This document shows, piece after piece, positions 1 to 7,767 of a DNA stretch of 64,000 nucleotides (within the stretch, counting starts at the first letter, position 1; each line of letters starts with the position of its first letter). This DNA comes from Pelagibacteraceae bacterium AG-404-N13 (GTDB lineage: Bacteria; Pseudomonadota; Alphaproteobacteria; Pelagibacterales; Pelagibacteraceae), in assembly GCA_003216255.1 (NCBI GenBank), contig QCJD01000003.1, positions 1 through 64,000 of the forward strand, in the 5' to 3' direction. The notes below the pieces were generated by a model, which had not been told where the DNA came from, made no database searches, and was given only the letters and a program-made list of their open reading frames with translations. Made by a program: the position numbers and the translations under genes.

Positions 1-35
1 AAAAATTAACTGACAAGCTTCATGAAAATATTCCT

Positions 36-245
36 TTAGATACCGAACGAGGTTATTACATCTGGTCTATTAAGTGGAACAGAGGCATAAGGCGAAAAAT
101 GACCTGCATTTCCATATGACGCTGCATTACCAGGTTCATCACGATCAAATAAGGTTACTTGATATCCTTTTTTTTGAAGAAATAAAGCGCAACAAACTCC
201 TTGGATTCCTGAACCGATAATTCCAACTTTTATATTATTACTCAT
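36..245 (-). pseudogene. Truncated FAD-dependent oxidoreductase (DadA-like N-terminus)
   Basis: The 69 residues are a clean Rossmann FAD-binding start: residues 8-13 read GIIGSG, then a predicted helix and a beta strand ending in the acidic LFDRD, then a GNAGHFSPYASVPLN segment typical of DadA-like D-amino acid/sarcosine-type dehydrogenases, which are about 400 residues long. The frame hits a TAA at 36-38, far short of the substrate-binding domain. One alternative frame stays open from about 52 to the window edge, so a frameshift is possible, but I could not recognise the expected family sequence in it. It is either a decayed remnant or a frameshifted gene whose rest lies outside the window. 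The product as read here could not be a working enzyme. Confidence 0.55.
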
Positions 246-372
246 TATTAAAATATAGATGTAGGCATCAATTATAATAGGCGATATTACAGCGCGCCTA
301 AAATTAAAAATTTACTTGAAAAATGAAGAAAGTAAATAAAGTAGTTGATTGTTTAACAAGCACAGGTTTAAT

Positions 373-666
373 TTATAGCTCACAATTAATTTGATCTAAA
401 GTTTCAAAAAAAATTTTATTTATTTCAGCAGAATGAGTAATTTCGCACTTTCTATTTTCGGCATCTAATGTATTTTCTCTAACATGTTGAAAGGTACTTT
501 TTCCAGTTTTGTTTTCTATATAAATATTTGTACCAGTTGCAAAAATACTTTTTGCTGTAGTACCGCCTGATGCAAGAGTTAACCCTGAACTAATATAAGA
601 AGAAGTTTGACTGCCACACCCTTGTAGGAAAATTACAATTAGCAAAACTAAAAAATTTTTATACAT
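373..666 (-). CDS. Small predicted lipoprotein of unknown function
   Basis: This 97-residue protein has a lysine, a hydrophobic stretch and a lipobox LQGC, putting the lipidated cysteine at residue 17. That predicts export and anchoring in the inner or outer membrane. The mature part is Ser/Thr/Gly-rich at first (residues 18-45) and then more charged, with two further cysteines at about residues 74 and 95 that could form a disulfide. I recognise no family. It lies between the oxidoreductase remnant and the Amt-phosphatase pair, on the same strand but separated from the Amt gene by an inverted repeat, so it is probably an independent unit. Confidence 0.6.
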   Translation of the reverse strand: MYKNFLVLLIVIFLQGCGSQTSSYISSGLTLASGGTTAKSIFATGTNIYIENKTGKSTFQHVRENTLDAENRKCEITHSAEINKIFFETLDQINCEL

Positions 667-675
667 AATTTATAT

Positions 676-740
676 TGTCATATTTTATTTCTAATTAAAA
701 TAAAGTTCGTGTTCAAGTTGAGTTTAATTTTTATTTTCCA
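676..740 (-). repeat. 3' flank of first Amt-phosphatase gene, copy A, with inverted repeat
   Basis: This stretch matches 2913-2980 by eye over about 65 bases: both have CATATTTTATTT, an A/T-rich palindrome, then CAAGTTGAGT and TTTATTTTCCAA, which enters the gene's 3' end. The core inverted repeat here is TTTATTT (684-690) and AAATAAA (698-704) around a 7-base loop. It lies just after the stop codon on the transcribed strand, so it may act as a weak terminator or mRNA 3'-end stabiliser. No strong U-run follows, so the terminator role is uncertain. Confidence 0.45.
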
Positions 741-2881
741 ATTGCTATAATTGTTAAATCGTCACTCAATTTTTCATTTGCCGCATTTTTTATTACTTCT
801 TTTGTGGTATCTGACAATTGCTGTTTTAGCTCGTTATTGTAATTATTTTCTAAAATTTTTATAGAGCCTTCAATTCCTATTTCTTCACCATCGTTTATGC
901 TTTCTGATAATCCATCTGTAAAACAATAAAACCTATTATTATTTAACTTTTCTTTATTAAGTTTATAAACTGATTTATCTTTTTGAGATATAACACCTAA
1001 AGGTGGTGAATTTGATTCATACTGTTTGTAGTTTCCATTATTATCTCTAATTATTGCAGGTTGATGACCTCCATTTACCCATCTTAAATCTTTATTTTGT
1101 AAATTATATTCACCCAAAATTGCAGTAACAAACATACCTCCTGTTTTTGTAGTAAATAAATCGTTATTCATATGAAACATCATTTCATCTGGATCAACCT
1201 GATCTCTTGCCATTATTTCAAATAATGTTGAAGCTTTTGCCATAACCATTCCTGCATGAATACCTTTTCCCGCTACATCGGCAATTATAAAATAAATTCT
1301 ATCATTATGTGGATAGAAACTAAAAAAATCTCCTGATACTTCTCTTGCTGAAATATTTATTCCACTAACTGGATAATTTTCTAAATTTCTTTTTGGTAAA
1401 AAATTTTCTTGAACTTTTACTGCAAGTTTAACTTCATTAGAAATTCTATTTCTCCATTTTTCTTTTTGAGCCTCACTACTTTCTAATTTGCTCATAAGCT
1501 TATTATAATATAACCCAATTACACCTCCTGCGGTAAATGGGTCTTGGGGTCCTCTAATAGTTAAATCTCCAGATTCTGATTGTTTTTCTAATATTGAAAT
1601 TAAATCATGTTCTACAGAAGTTGCATTATGTTCGGCAATATTTAAACCTAACTCCTCATGCAAAGCACTTACTCTTAAAGGATAAAAATAATTTATTATT
1701 TTTAATAAAATGTATGAAACTAAAAATGCAAATAATCCAATCGAACCTACTCCAATAAATTGGACTTTAATCTGTTCCCATCTAGTTAAACCTGTATCTA
1801 AAATTTCTAAATTTGAAAAAAATCCAACAGCCAACGTTCCCCACACGCCTGCTGCTAAATGAACTGGAATAGCTCCTACTACATCATCAATTTCAAATTT
1901 ATTTAATAGTTCATTTACTCCAATTGCAATTATGGATCCAATAATTCCTACAAGAATAGCTGTAAGAGAAGTCATTGAATTGCATCCGGCAGTAATTGAA
2001 ACTAATCCAGCTAGAGGTCCAAGTATTACATAAAAAGCGTCTGGTTTTTTATATATTATAAATGAGGCAGCTAATCCGGTTAGCAATCCAAATGCTGCGG
2101 CAAGAAAAGTATTTATTAATATTAATGGAACAGTTTCATCCATTGCACCATTACTTCCACCATTAAAACCAAACCATCCAAACCAAAGTATTAATGTCCC
2201 AAGAACAGCAAGGGGAAAACTAGATCCAGTAAATTTTCCTTTGTTTGCATTTGAATATTTTCCTATTCTTGGTCCTAAAATTAAAACCGCTGATAAAGCT
2301 ATCCAACCTCCCACCGAATGAACGATTGTGCTTCCAGCAAAGTCGATAAATCCCATATCAGATAACCACCCAGTATGTCTTATTGTACCGGTCGCTATTA
2401 ATAGTTGTGCTTCTGCGCCTTGCATATTTGCTAAATAACTTGATGACCATGCCCAATGTCCAACCAAAGGATAAATTATTCCTGTTGCCAATATTGTAAT
2501 TAGTAAATAACCATTAAATTTCATTCGCTCAGCAACCGCACCTGAAATTATAGTTGCAGCTGTAGCAACAAACATTGCCTGAAAAACAAAATAAGTCATG
2601 TATTCCGCTTTTTCAGTTTTAAAAAGAAATAAATCAGTGCCAAAAAATCCGTTATAGCTTGCGCCAAACATTAAGCCAAATCCAAATAGCCAAAAAATTA
2701 CAACTGCTACACCGAAATCAGCAGCATTTTTTAATGCAACGTTAATACTATTTTTGTGTCTAGAAAGACCAGTTTCCATACACATGAAACCTGCTTGCAT
2801 TATGAATACAAGAATTGCACAATCGATTACCCAAAGGGTATCAACAAAAGATTTTACTGAGTCCAAGTTAATATTCTCCAT
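731..2881 (-). CDS. Ammonium transporter fused to SpoIIE/PP2C serine phosphatase
   Basis: Residues 10-405 form a full Amt/MEP/Rh channel: many membrane segments, the family signature ADFGVAV, and both pore histidines, H188 (IVHSVGG) and H341 (IPVHLAAG), so transport or binding looks intact. The usual Amt cytoplasmic tail (LRVSALHEELGLNIAEHN) follows at 402-419. After a linker and a short coiled segment comes a SpoIIE-type phosphatase (about 485-716) with metal-binding aspartates in SGDFF (D518), ADVAGKG (D535), FTDG and the C-terminal DDLTI. Family knowledge says such phosphatases dephosphorylate STAS proteins, so this is plausibly an ammonium-gated input to the STAS/kinase pair at 7053-7762. 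It is paired with a paralogue immediately upstream. The fusion is complete and shows no frameshift. Which effector it acts on is inference. Confidence 0.9.
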   Translation of the reverse strand: MENINLDSVKSFVDTLWVIDCAILVFIMQAGFMCMETGLSRHKNSINVALKNAADFGVAVVIFWLFGFGLMFGASYNGFFGTDLFLFKTEKAEYMTYFVFQAMFVATAATIISGAVAERMKFNGYLLITILATGIIYPLVGHWAWSSSYLANMQGAEAQLLIATGTIRHTGWLSDMGFIDFAGSTIVHSVGGWIALSAVLILGPRIGKYSNANKGKFTGSSFPLAVLGTLILWFGWFGFNGGSNGAMDETVPLILINTFLAAAFGLLTGLAASFIIYKKPDAFYVILGPLAGLVSITAGCNSMTSLTAILVGIIGSIIAIGVNELLNKFEIDDVVGAIPVHLAAGVWGTLAVGFFSNLEILDTGLTRWEQIKVQFIGVGSIGLFAFLVSYILLKIINYFYPLRVSALHEELGLNIAEHNATSVEHDLISILEKQSESGDLTIRGPQDPFTAGGVIGLYYNKLMSKLESSEAQKEKWRNRISNEVKLAVKVQENFLPKRNLENYPVSGINISAREVSGDFFSFYPHNDRIYFIIADVAGKGIHAGMVMAKASTLFEIMARDQVDPDEMMFHMNNDLFTTKTGGMFVTAILGEYNLQNKDLRWVNGGHQPAIIRDNNGNYKQYESNSPPLGVISQKDKSVYKLNKEKLNNNRFYCFTDGLSESINDGEEIGIEGSIKILENNYNNELKQQLSDTTKEVIKNAANEKLSDDLTIIAIGK

Positions 2882-2912
2882 GATTATTTTTATTAATGAA
2901 TAAATTTAAATT

Positions 2913-2980
2913 GGCATATTTTATTTAAAATTTAAATAAAATTTTTGTCCAAGTTGAGTTAAATATTTATTTTCCAATAC
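2913..2980 (-). repeat. 3' flank of second Amt-phosphatase gene, copy B, with perfect palindrome
   Basis: This is the counterpart of 676-740. It holds a perfect 25-base palindrome at 2918-2942, with 12-base arms (ATTTTATTTAAA and TTTAAATAAAAT) around one central A, then CAAGTTGAGTTAAA and TTTATTTTCCAATA at the gene's end. Conservation of the flank as well as the coding region suggests that the two Amt-phosphatase genes arose by a tandem duplication that included this 3' element, or that the element is kept for a function such as transcript-end formation. Confidence 0.45.
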
Positions 2981-5252
2981 CAACTATTGTTAAGTCATCA
3001 TCTAAGATATCTTCATTTTCTTTGACGCCTTTTTCCCTATACTCTTTCTTTAAGCTTTTTTGTCTTATTTCTTCTGTCGCTTTTTGTAATTCAGTTTTTA
3101 AGTTTGAATTTTGGTGTTTTAATAGCAGTTTTTTTACCCCATCAATTCCTATTTCATTATTGTTTTCATCTAAACTTTCAGAAAAACCATCAGTAAAACA
3201 ATAAACTCTGCTAGAATCTAACTTAAATTTTTCAAGTTTATATGAATCTTCACTTTTTTGATTTATTACACCAAGGGGAGTTGAGCTTGAAGGATATTCA
3301 ACAAAATTATCTCCTGATTTAACTAATGCAGGTTGATGTCCTGCGTTTGCTAACTCAACTTCATCAGTTTTTAAATTGTAACGACCAATTATCGAGGTAA
3401 CAAAAGTCCCACTTGGATTTGTTTGGTGTAAATCATTATTCATTTCAAAGAGAATTTCATTAGGTTTATATTTTTGCCTTGCAAATATTTTAAATAATGT
3501 AATAGCCTTTGCCATTACCATTCCTGCGTTTACTCCTTTTCCAGACACGTCTGATAAATTAAAATAAATTTGGTCATCGAGTGGATAAAAATCATAAAAA
3601 TCACCTGAAATTTCCCTAGCTGGAATGTTTAAGCCAAATACTGGATAATTATCCATATCTCTATCAGGCATTAATTTTTTTTGAACCTGCATAGCTAATT
3701 TAATTTCATTAGAAACTCTATTTTTCCACATATTTTTTTGTTTTTCGGCCTCTTCAAGCTTGTACATCATTCGATTGTATTGAGTGCCAATAAGACCTGT
3801 TTCTGTAAAAGAATCTTGGGGCGCTCTTAAGGTATAATCTTGCGTTTCTACTTGTTTGCCTAAAATATTTAACAATTCATGTGTATCTGTTGATGCATTG
3901 TGTTCTGCAATATTTAAGCCTAGCTCTTCATTAATTTTACTTACTCTTAAAGGATAAAAATAATTTACAATATAAAATATTATGTAAGATGAAATAAAAC
4001 AAAAAGCACCAATACTTACGATACCAATTAATTGGACATATAATTGTTGAGATCTTGAAATTTCAATACCCATTTTTTCCATATCTCCAAATATTGCAAT
4101 TGCTAATGTTCCCCATATTCCGCAAATTAAATGAACTGGGATAGCATTAACTACATCATCAATTTTTAGTTTTTCTAAAATAACTAAAAAACTTCCAGAC
4201 AATATTCCAGCAATAGCTCCAATAATAATTGCATTTGCAGGAGAGACAAAAGCACAAGATGCCGTAATTGAAACTAATCCTGCAATTGGTCCGGTAATCA
4301 TAAACATTGGCTCAGGTTTTTTCATAACAATTATTCCCATTATGCTAGATGAAATTAAACCAGCAGATGCGGCCATGAATGTATTTATTAAAATTAGAGG
4401 AATTCTCAAATCCATGGCTAAATTAGCTCCACCATTAAAACCAAACCAACCAAACCATAAAATTAAAGCTCCTAATGCTGCCATTGGAGTATTGCTACCT
4501 TGAAAAGTTTTTTTACCTGTTTCGTCCCCTTTTCTAAATCTCCCTGTTCTAGGACCTACAATAAGTAAAACAGATAATGCTACCCAGCCACCAACAGAAT
4601 GAACTACTGAAGCTCCAGCAAAATCAATAAAACCTAATTTTCCTAACCAACCAAATTTTTTCGCAGGATTTGAAAAATCAAACGCCCAAATCCAATGACC
4701 AACCAGAGGGTAAATAATTCCAGAGGTAAAAAAAGTAATAATTACGTAGCTAAAAAATTTTAACCTTTCTGCTACAGCTCCTGAAATGATTGTTGCTGCT
4801 GTTGCAACGAACATTGCTTGGAATACAAAATAAGTTTGATATCCAGCTACATTAGTAAAGAATAGAAAATATTTGGTACCAACTAAACCTGAGTAACTAG
4901 CACCATACATTAAACCAAAACCAAACGCCCAAAAGGTAACAACGGCTATACCAAAATCTGCTAAGTTTTTAAGTGCAACATTAATACTACTTTTTCTTCT
5001 TGTTAAACCGGATTCCAAACACATAAATCCGGCTTGCATTAAAAAAACCAATATTGAGCACATTAGAAGCCAAAATGTATCTAAATTGGCTTGAAGAACT
5101 GCTTCTAAACGAAACTCTAAAGAATTTATAGCACCTTTGGTGCTTAACTCTGACTGCTGGACTGCTGATTGGAGTTTATCAACATTTATAAAGATGTAAC
5201 TTCGTAATTCAGATAGATCGCTTAATAATCTTTCTATTCTGGCTTCAGACAT
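2967..5252 (-). CDS. Second ammonium transporter-SpoIIE/PP2C phosphatase fusion
   Basis: This is a paralogue of the gene at 731-2881 with the same layout: Amt domain about residues 55-440, linker, coiled segment about 495-520, SpoIIE phosphatase about 520-761. The pore twin histidines are present (H218 in VVHSVGG, H374 in IPVHLICG). The phosphatase metal ligands are D551 (SGDFYDF), D568 (SDVSGKG), FTDG and DDLTI. It differs by an extra 55-residue charged, probably helical N-terminal extension and by a longer insert before the C-terminal aspartates. It starts 16 bases downstream of the HMA-like gene and precedes its paralogue by 85 bases, so the two may be co-expressed. Known Amt proteins form trimers, so this would place three phosphatase domains beneath one channel; that is inference. 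Two divergent copies suggest different affinities or different STAS partners. Confidence 0.9.
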   Translation of the reverse strand: MSEARIERLLSDLSELRSYIFINVDKLQSAVQQSELSTKGAINSLEFRLEAVLQANLDTFWLLMCSILVFLMQAGFMCLESGLTRRKSSINVALKNLADFGIAVVTFWAFGFGLMYGASYSGLVGTKYFLFFTNVAGYQTYFVFQAMFVATAATIISGAVAERLKFFSYVIITFFTSGIIYPLVGHWIWAFDFSNPAKKFGWLGKLGFIDFAGASVVHSVGGWVALSVLLIVGPRTGRFRKGDETGKKTFQGSNTPMAALGALILWFGWFGFNGGANLAMDLRIPLILINTFMAASAGLISSSIMGIIVMKKPEPMFMITGPIAGLVSITASCAFVSPANAIIIGAIAGILSGSFLVILEKLKIDDVVNAIPVHLICGIWGTLAIAIFGDMEKMGIEISRSQQLYVQLIGIVSIGAFCFISSYIIFYIVNYFYPLRVSKINEELGLNIAEHNASTDTHELLNILGKQVETQDYTLRAPQDSFTETGLIGTQYNRMMYKLEEAEKQKNMWKNRVSNEIKLAMQVQKKLMPDRDMDNYPVFGLNIPAREISGDFYDFYPLDDQIYFNLSDVSGKGVNAGMVMAKAITLFKIFARQKYKPNEILFEMNNDLHQTNPSGTFVTSIIGRYNLKTDEVELANAGHQPALVKSGDNFVEYPSSSTPLGVINQKSEDSYKLEKFKLDSSRVYCFTDGFSESLDENNNEIGIDGVKKLLLKHQNSNLKTELQKATEEIRQKSLKKEYREKGVKENEDILDDDLTIVGIGK

Positions 5253-5268
5253 TTTTTATAGTTTTTAA

Positions 5269-5607
5269 CTAATTTGATAAAATGCTTACTGCTTCACCAG
5301 GATCGTCTATAAATTTGTCAACACTTGTAACTTTTACAACCTCAAAACCAGTGCCTAATATAGCTTTTTTGAATTCTTCATCGTTTAAATTAGACTTGTC
5401 TTCAAAAGCTGATACCGCAACTCCCTCGGGCCAAGAAACTTTCACCTTTGCTGATGGGCTAGCTTTTGCAAGAGCATCTGTAACCATTTTTTGACATTTT
5501 ATGCACATCATACCATTTACCTGGGCGACCATAGATTCAGCTGCATATAAAATATTTGAGGATGAAACAAAAATTATCAAAAATATTGAGCTAATTAATT
5601 TTTTCAT
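5269..5607 (-). CDS. Exported HMA-like metal-binding protein
   Basis: A 112-residue protein with a Sec-type signal peptide (residues 1-23, cleavage after YAA) followed by a heavy-metal-associated-like fold. Residues 33-40 read GMMCIKCQ, giving the CxxC pair at about 36 and 39, and VTDALAKA continues as the expected helix. The spacing matches the HMA domain of copper chaperones and P-type ATPase N-termini, so it may bind copper or another soft metal in the periplasm; the metal is inference. No copper ATPase or oxidase assembly gene is beside it. It precedes the Amt-phosphatase genes with a 16-base gap and could share their transcript. Confidence 0.65.
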   Translation of the reverse strand: MKKLISSIFLIIFVSSSNILYAAESMVAQVNGMMCIKCQKMVTDALAKASPSAKVKVSWPEGVAVSAFEDKSNLNDEEFKKAILGTGFEVVKVTSVDKFIDDPGEAVSILSN

Positions 5608-5697
5608 TTTTTTTCCTTATTTTTATAGTCAAATCTTATTCTAGAAGTTAAAAATTTAAAATAGCTAGTTAGTTTTTTTTTGACTATTTTGGGTCTT

Positions 5698-5943
5698 TTA
5701 ATCTTTTTTTTTCCAAATAAAATAAAAAATATATGGAGTTGTGGCTGGAACAATTCCAAACCAAAACCATTCATCCCATTTAAAACTTTTATCTAAAGCA
5801 AGGCTTTTAAGACCATTCCACCAAGTAAGATATCCTATAAATATAATCCATGCTAAACTTATAGTTGTATAAATTCTTTGGTTTCTTGAAGGATTTTCAC
5901 CATAAATTTTTAGAGCTAAATTTTTGATTTTTTCAAACCACAT
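5698..5943 (-). CDS. Small membrane protein of unknown function
   Basis: This 81-residue protein has two hydrophobic segments, about residues 27-44 and 60-75, joined by a Trp-rich loop, and ends in a KKKD tail. The N-terminal 25 residues are basic and amphipathic (WFEKIKNLALKIYGEN). I recognise no family. It is on the same strand as the pilins, 16 bases after the shorter pilin gene, and may be read with them. Nothing seen assigns it to pilus assembly beyond this position. Confidence 0.6.
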   Translation of the reverse strand: MWFEKIKNLALKIYGENPSRNQRIYTTISLAWIIFIGYLTWWNGLKSLALDKSFKWDEWFWFGIVPATTPYIFYFIWKKKD

Positions 5944-5959
5944 TTAAATTAAATTAATT

Positions 5960-6376
5960 TTAACAATTTGTTCTTGAGATAATTTGATTTCTATCTACGG
6001 TTAATTCACAACCTGTAATACTATTTTTTGCCTGAATTTTATAACCTGCTCCATCTTGCTCAGCACAGATTTCAAAATCTAAGTCTTTAGTAATAATTCC
6101 TCTTGTTCCATTGCCTCCAAGTAATGCTTGTTCTATTGCAATTGATGTGGCCTCTGTTGGTGAACATTTTGCACTTGGATGATAGTAAACTCCATAGTCT
6201 GAATAATATTCTGTTTGAGCAAGTCCTATTTGCTGCATTATATTTTCTGTAGATTTCATTTTAGCTGATTTTACATAGCCTGAATAAGCTACGACACCAA
6301 CTGTAGCAAGAATTCCTAGTATTGCAACAACTACTAAAAGCTCAATTAATGTGAAGCCAGAACTTTTAGTAGCCAT
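5960..6376 (-). CDS. Type IV pilin (prepilin), shorter of two
   Basis: The N-terminus has a 7-residue leader ending in Gly7, then FTLIELLVVVAILGILATVGVVAYSGYV. This is the class III/IV prepilin signature with the cleavage and N-methylation site G7|F8 and the conserved glutamate at mature position 5 (E12). The soluble part is about 100 residues and carries four cysteines (in AKCSP, FEICAEQ, ITGCEL and RTNC), suggesting two disulfides including a C-terminal loop. It sits 18 bases downstream of a longer pilin gene, so the two are probably co-transcribed. It may be a major or a minor subunit; the pair cannot be ranked from sequence. It should be processed by the PilD peptidase at 27306-28067. Confidence 0.9.
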   Translation of the reverse strand: MATKSSGFTLIELLVVVAILGILATVGVVAYSGYVKSAKMKSTENIMQQIGLAQTEYYSDYGVYYHPSAKCSPTEATSIAIEQALLGGNGTRGIITKDLDFEICAEQDGAGYKIQAKNSITGCELTVDRNQIISRTNC

Positions 6377-6394
6377 TACTAATTTTTAAAAATG

Positions 6395-6901
6395 TTATTC
6401 AATTTGGAATGTGTTTGTTACCAAATCATCACCACTTGCGGGACAAGACGTAATCGTAACAACTGATGTAGTATTAGTTATACTTGTTTGTCCTTCCGTA
6501 TCATCATTACAAGCACTCATAGCAGTTGTAATCATTCCTGTTACAACAGAACCATTCTTTTGTCCAGTACTCCAAGGATTTTTAAATTCGGTCGCCATAG
6601 CAGCAAATGTTTTAGACGCAACCGTGTTAGCATCTTTTCTGTCATCGCAATCTAAAGAATTAGTAGACGATGCTGCAGCTGTAAGATCCGTTTTCATAAC
6701 AAAACTTTCTCCTAAATCACACTTTTTAAGTTCTGCAGATACATATTTAACTATAGCTGCTTGATTAGATTTAGTAGCCGATTTTTTTGCACCAGTTGTA
6801 TAACCAGAATATGCTACTACACCCACTGCCGCTAAAATACCTATGATTGCTACAACAACTAGCAACTCAATAAGTGTAAAACCTTTTTCGCTTTTCTTCA
6901 T
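6395..6901 (-). CDS. Type IV pilin (prepilin), longer of two; candidate major pilin
   Basis: The leader MKKSEKG is followed by FTLIELLVVVAIIGILAAVG, so cleavage is expected at G7|F8 with Glu12 as mature E5. The protein is 168 residues, with five cysteines in the globular domain, two of them near the C-terminus, as in pilin D-regions. It shares its hydrophobic N-terminal helix almost exactly with the neighbouring pilin but diverges after about residue 35. It is the first gene of the minus-strand pair and divergent from the STAS/kinase pair; the 151-base gap between them holds the start signals of both. I favour it as the main subunit because it is promoter-proximal. That is inference. Confidence 0.9.
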   Translation of the reverse strand: MKKSEKGFTLIELLVVVAIIGILAAVGVVAYSGYTTGAKKSATKSNQAAIVKYVSAELKKCDLGESFVMKTDLTAAASSTNSLDCDDRKDANTVASKTFAAMATEFKNPWSTGQKNGSVVTGMITTAMSACNDDTEGQTSITNTTSVVTITSCPASGDDLVTNTFQIE

Positions 6902-7052
6902 TTTTTTTGTCCTCTTTTTTATTAATTAATAATTTTATATGATGTATTTATTTTCCATTTAAATCAATTATGCAAGTGTTAAAAATGGGTTATTTTAACG
7001 ATAATTTATTGATTTTAGTTAAAATATATTAAATATTTGTTATATATACTTC

Positions 7053-7352
7053 ATGTCTTATAAAATTACGGAAGAAGGAAATGTAGCAACAGTTCATCTA
7101 GATGGTGAAATAGATATGGATGTTACTGAGAAAGCTAAAGAAGTAATTATGCCTTTAATTGAAGCTGGCAAAGAGGTTCACTTAAATCTTAAAGAAGTAC
7201 AATACATGGATTCTTCTGGAATATCTGTTCTGATTGAAAGTCATCAAAAAGCAGCTGAACTTGGAAACAAAGTTATTCTTAAAGAAATAAGCAAATCAGT
7301 TCTTAAAGTTATCATGATGGCAAAACTAGAACAAATATTAATAATTGAATAA
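7053..7352 (+). CDS. STAS-domain anti-sigma factor antagonist (RsbV/SpoIIAA-like)
   Basis: This 99-residue protein is a complete single STAS domain: beta strands with VHLDGEIDM at 14-22, then LNLKEVQYMDSSGISVLIES (44-63), ending in LEQILIIE. The DSSG motif holds Ser54/Ser55, with Ser55 matching the phosphorylated serine of SpoIIAA by analogy. In partner switching the unphosphorylated form binds the kinase/anti-sigma factor and the phosphorylated form releases it. It is followed by an RsbW-like kinase whose ATG overlaps its stop codon by one base, the standard co-expressed pair. Four SpoIIE phosphatases in this window are candidate activators. No sigma factor gene is adjacent, so the output is not evident. 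Confidence 0.92.
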   Translation: MSYKITEEGNVATVHLDGEIDMDVTEKAKEVIMPLIEAGKEVHLNLKEVQYMDSSGISVLIESHQKAAELGNKVILKEISKSVLKVIMMAKLEQILIIE

Positions 7353-7762
7353 TGACTTTAAGTGAACATAAAGAATTTCCAGTAGACTCATCAAGTTTAA
7401 AAGAAATTAGAAGTTTTGCTAGAGAAGTATTAGCGAAAGATCCAATGTTTCAAAATTCAATGGACGATGTTGTTTTAGCATTGGCTGAGGCTGCACAAAA
7501 TATTGTCAAACATGCATATAGCGGTCAACCTACAGGTGATAAAATGATGGTTAAAATAAAATTTGAAAATAATCAATTAACTATAGAGCTATTTGATAAA
7601 GGTAGTCCAGCAATACCACAAAATATTAAACCAAGAAAACTTGATGATATTAAAGCTGGAGGTTTAGGAACGTTTTTTATTGGACAAATTATGGACGAAG
7701 TAATTTTTAAAACATCAGCAACAGATTGGGTTAACCATTTAGTTTTAAAAAAAAATTATTAA
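7352..7762 (+). CDS. RsbW/SpoIIAB-like serine kinase (HATPase_c anti-sigma factor)
   Basis: A 136-residue GHKL ATPase of RsbW type. It has the N-box LAEAAQNIVKHAY with E46 and N50, a G1-like box LFDKGSP (about 86-92), and the G2 segment GGLGTFFIGQIMDEV (about 108-122). The length and lack of a sensor match switch kinases that phosphorylate a STAS partner and sequester a sigma factor or other target. It overlaps the STAS gene by one base (TAATG), implying translational coupling and balanced amounts. It ends 5 bases from the convergent pilC gene. Without a sigma factor nearby, the regulated target could be an unlinked sigma factor or a non-sigma effector. Confidence 0.9.
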   Translation: MTLSEHKEFPVDSSSLKEIRSFAREVLAKDPMFQNSMDDVVLALAEAAQNIVKHAYSGQPTGDKMMVKIKFENNQLTIELFDKGSPAIPQNIKPRKLDDIKAGGLGTFFIGQIMDEVIFKTSATDWVNHLVLKKNY

Positions 7763-7767
7763 GATTT

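Noticed and set aside
331..402. A short plus-strand frame in the gap between the oxidoreductase remnant and the lipoprotein
   Set aside because: It has about 23 codons, overlaps the lipoprotein gene on the other strand and shows no signal or family.
6902..7052. A TTGATT/AATATT promoter for the STAS gene
   Set aside because: Spacing of 17 is right but the -10 match is poor and the region is nearly all A/T, so I did not list it as a feature.
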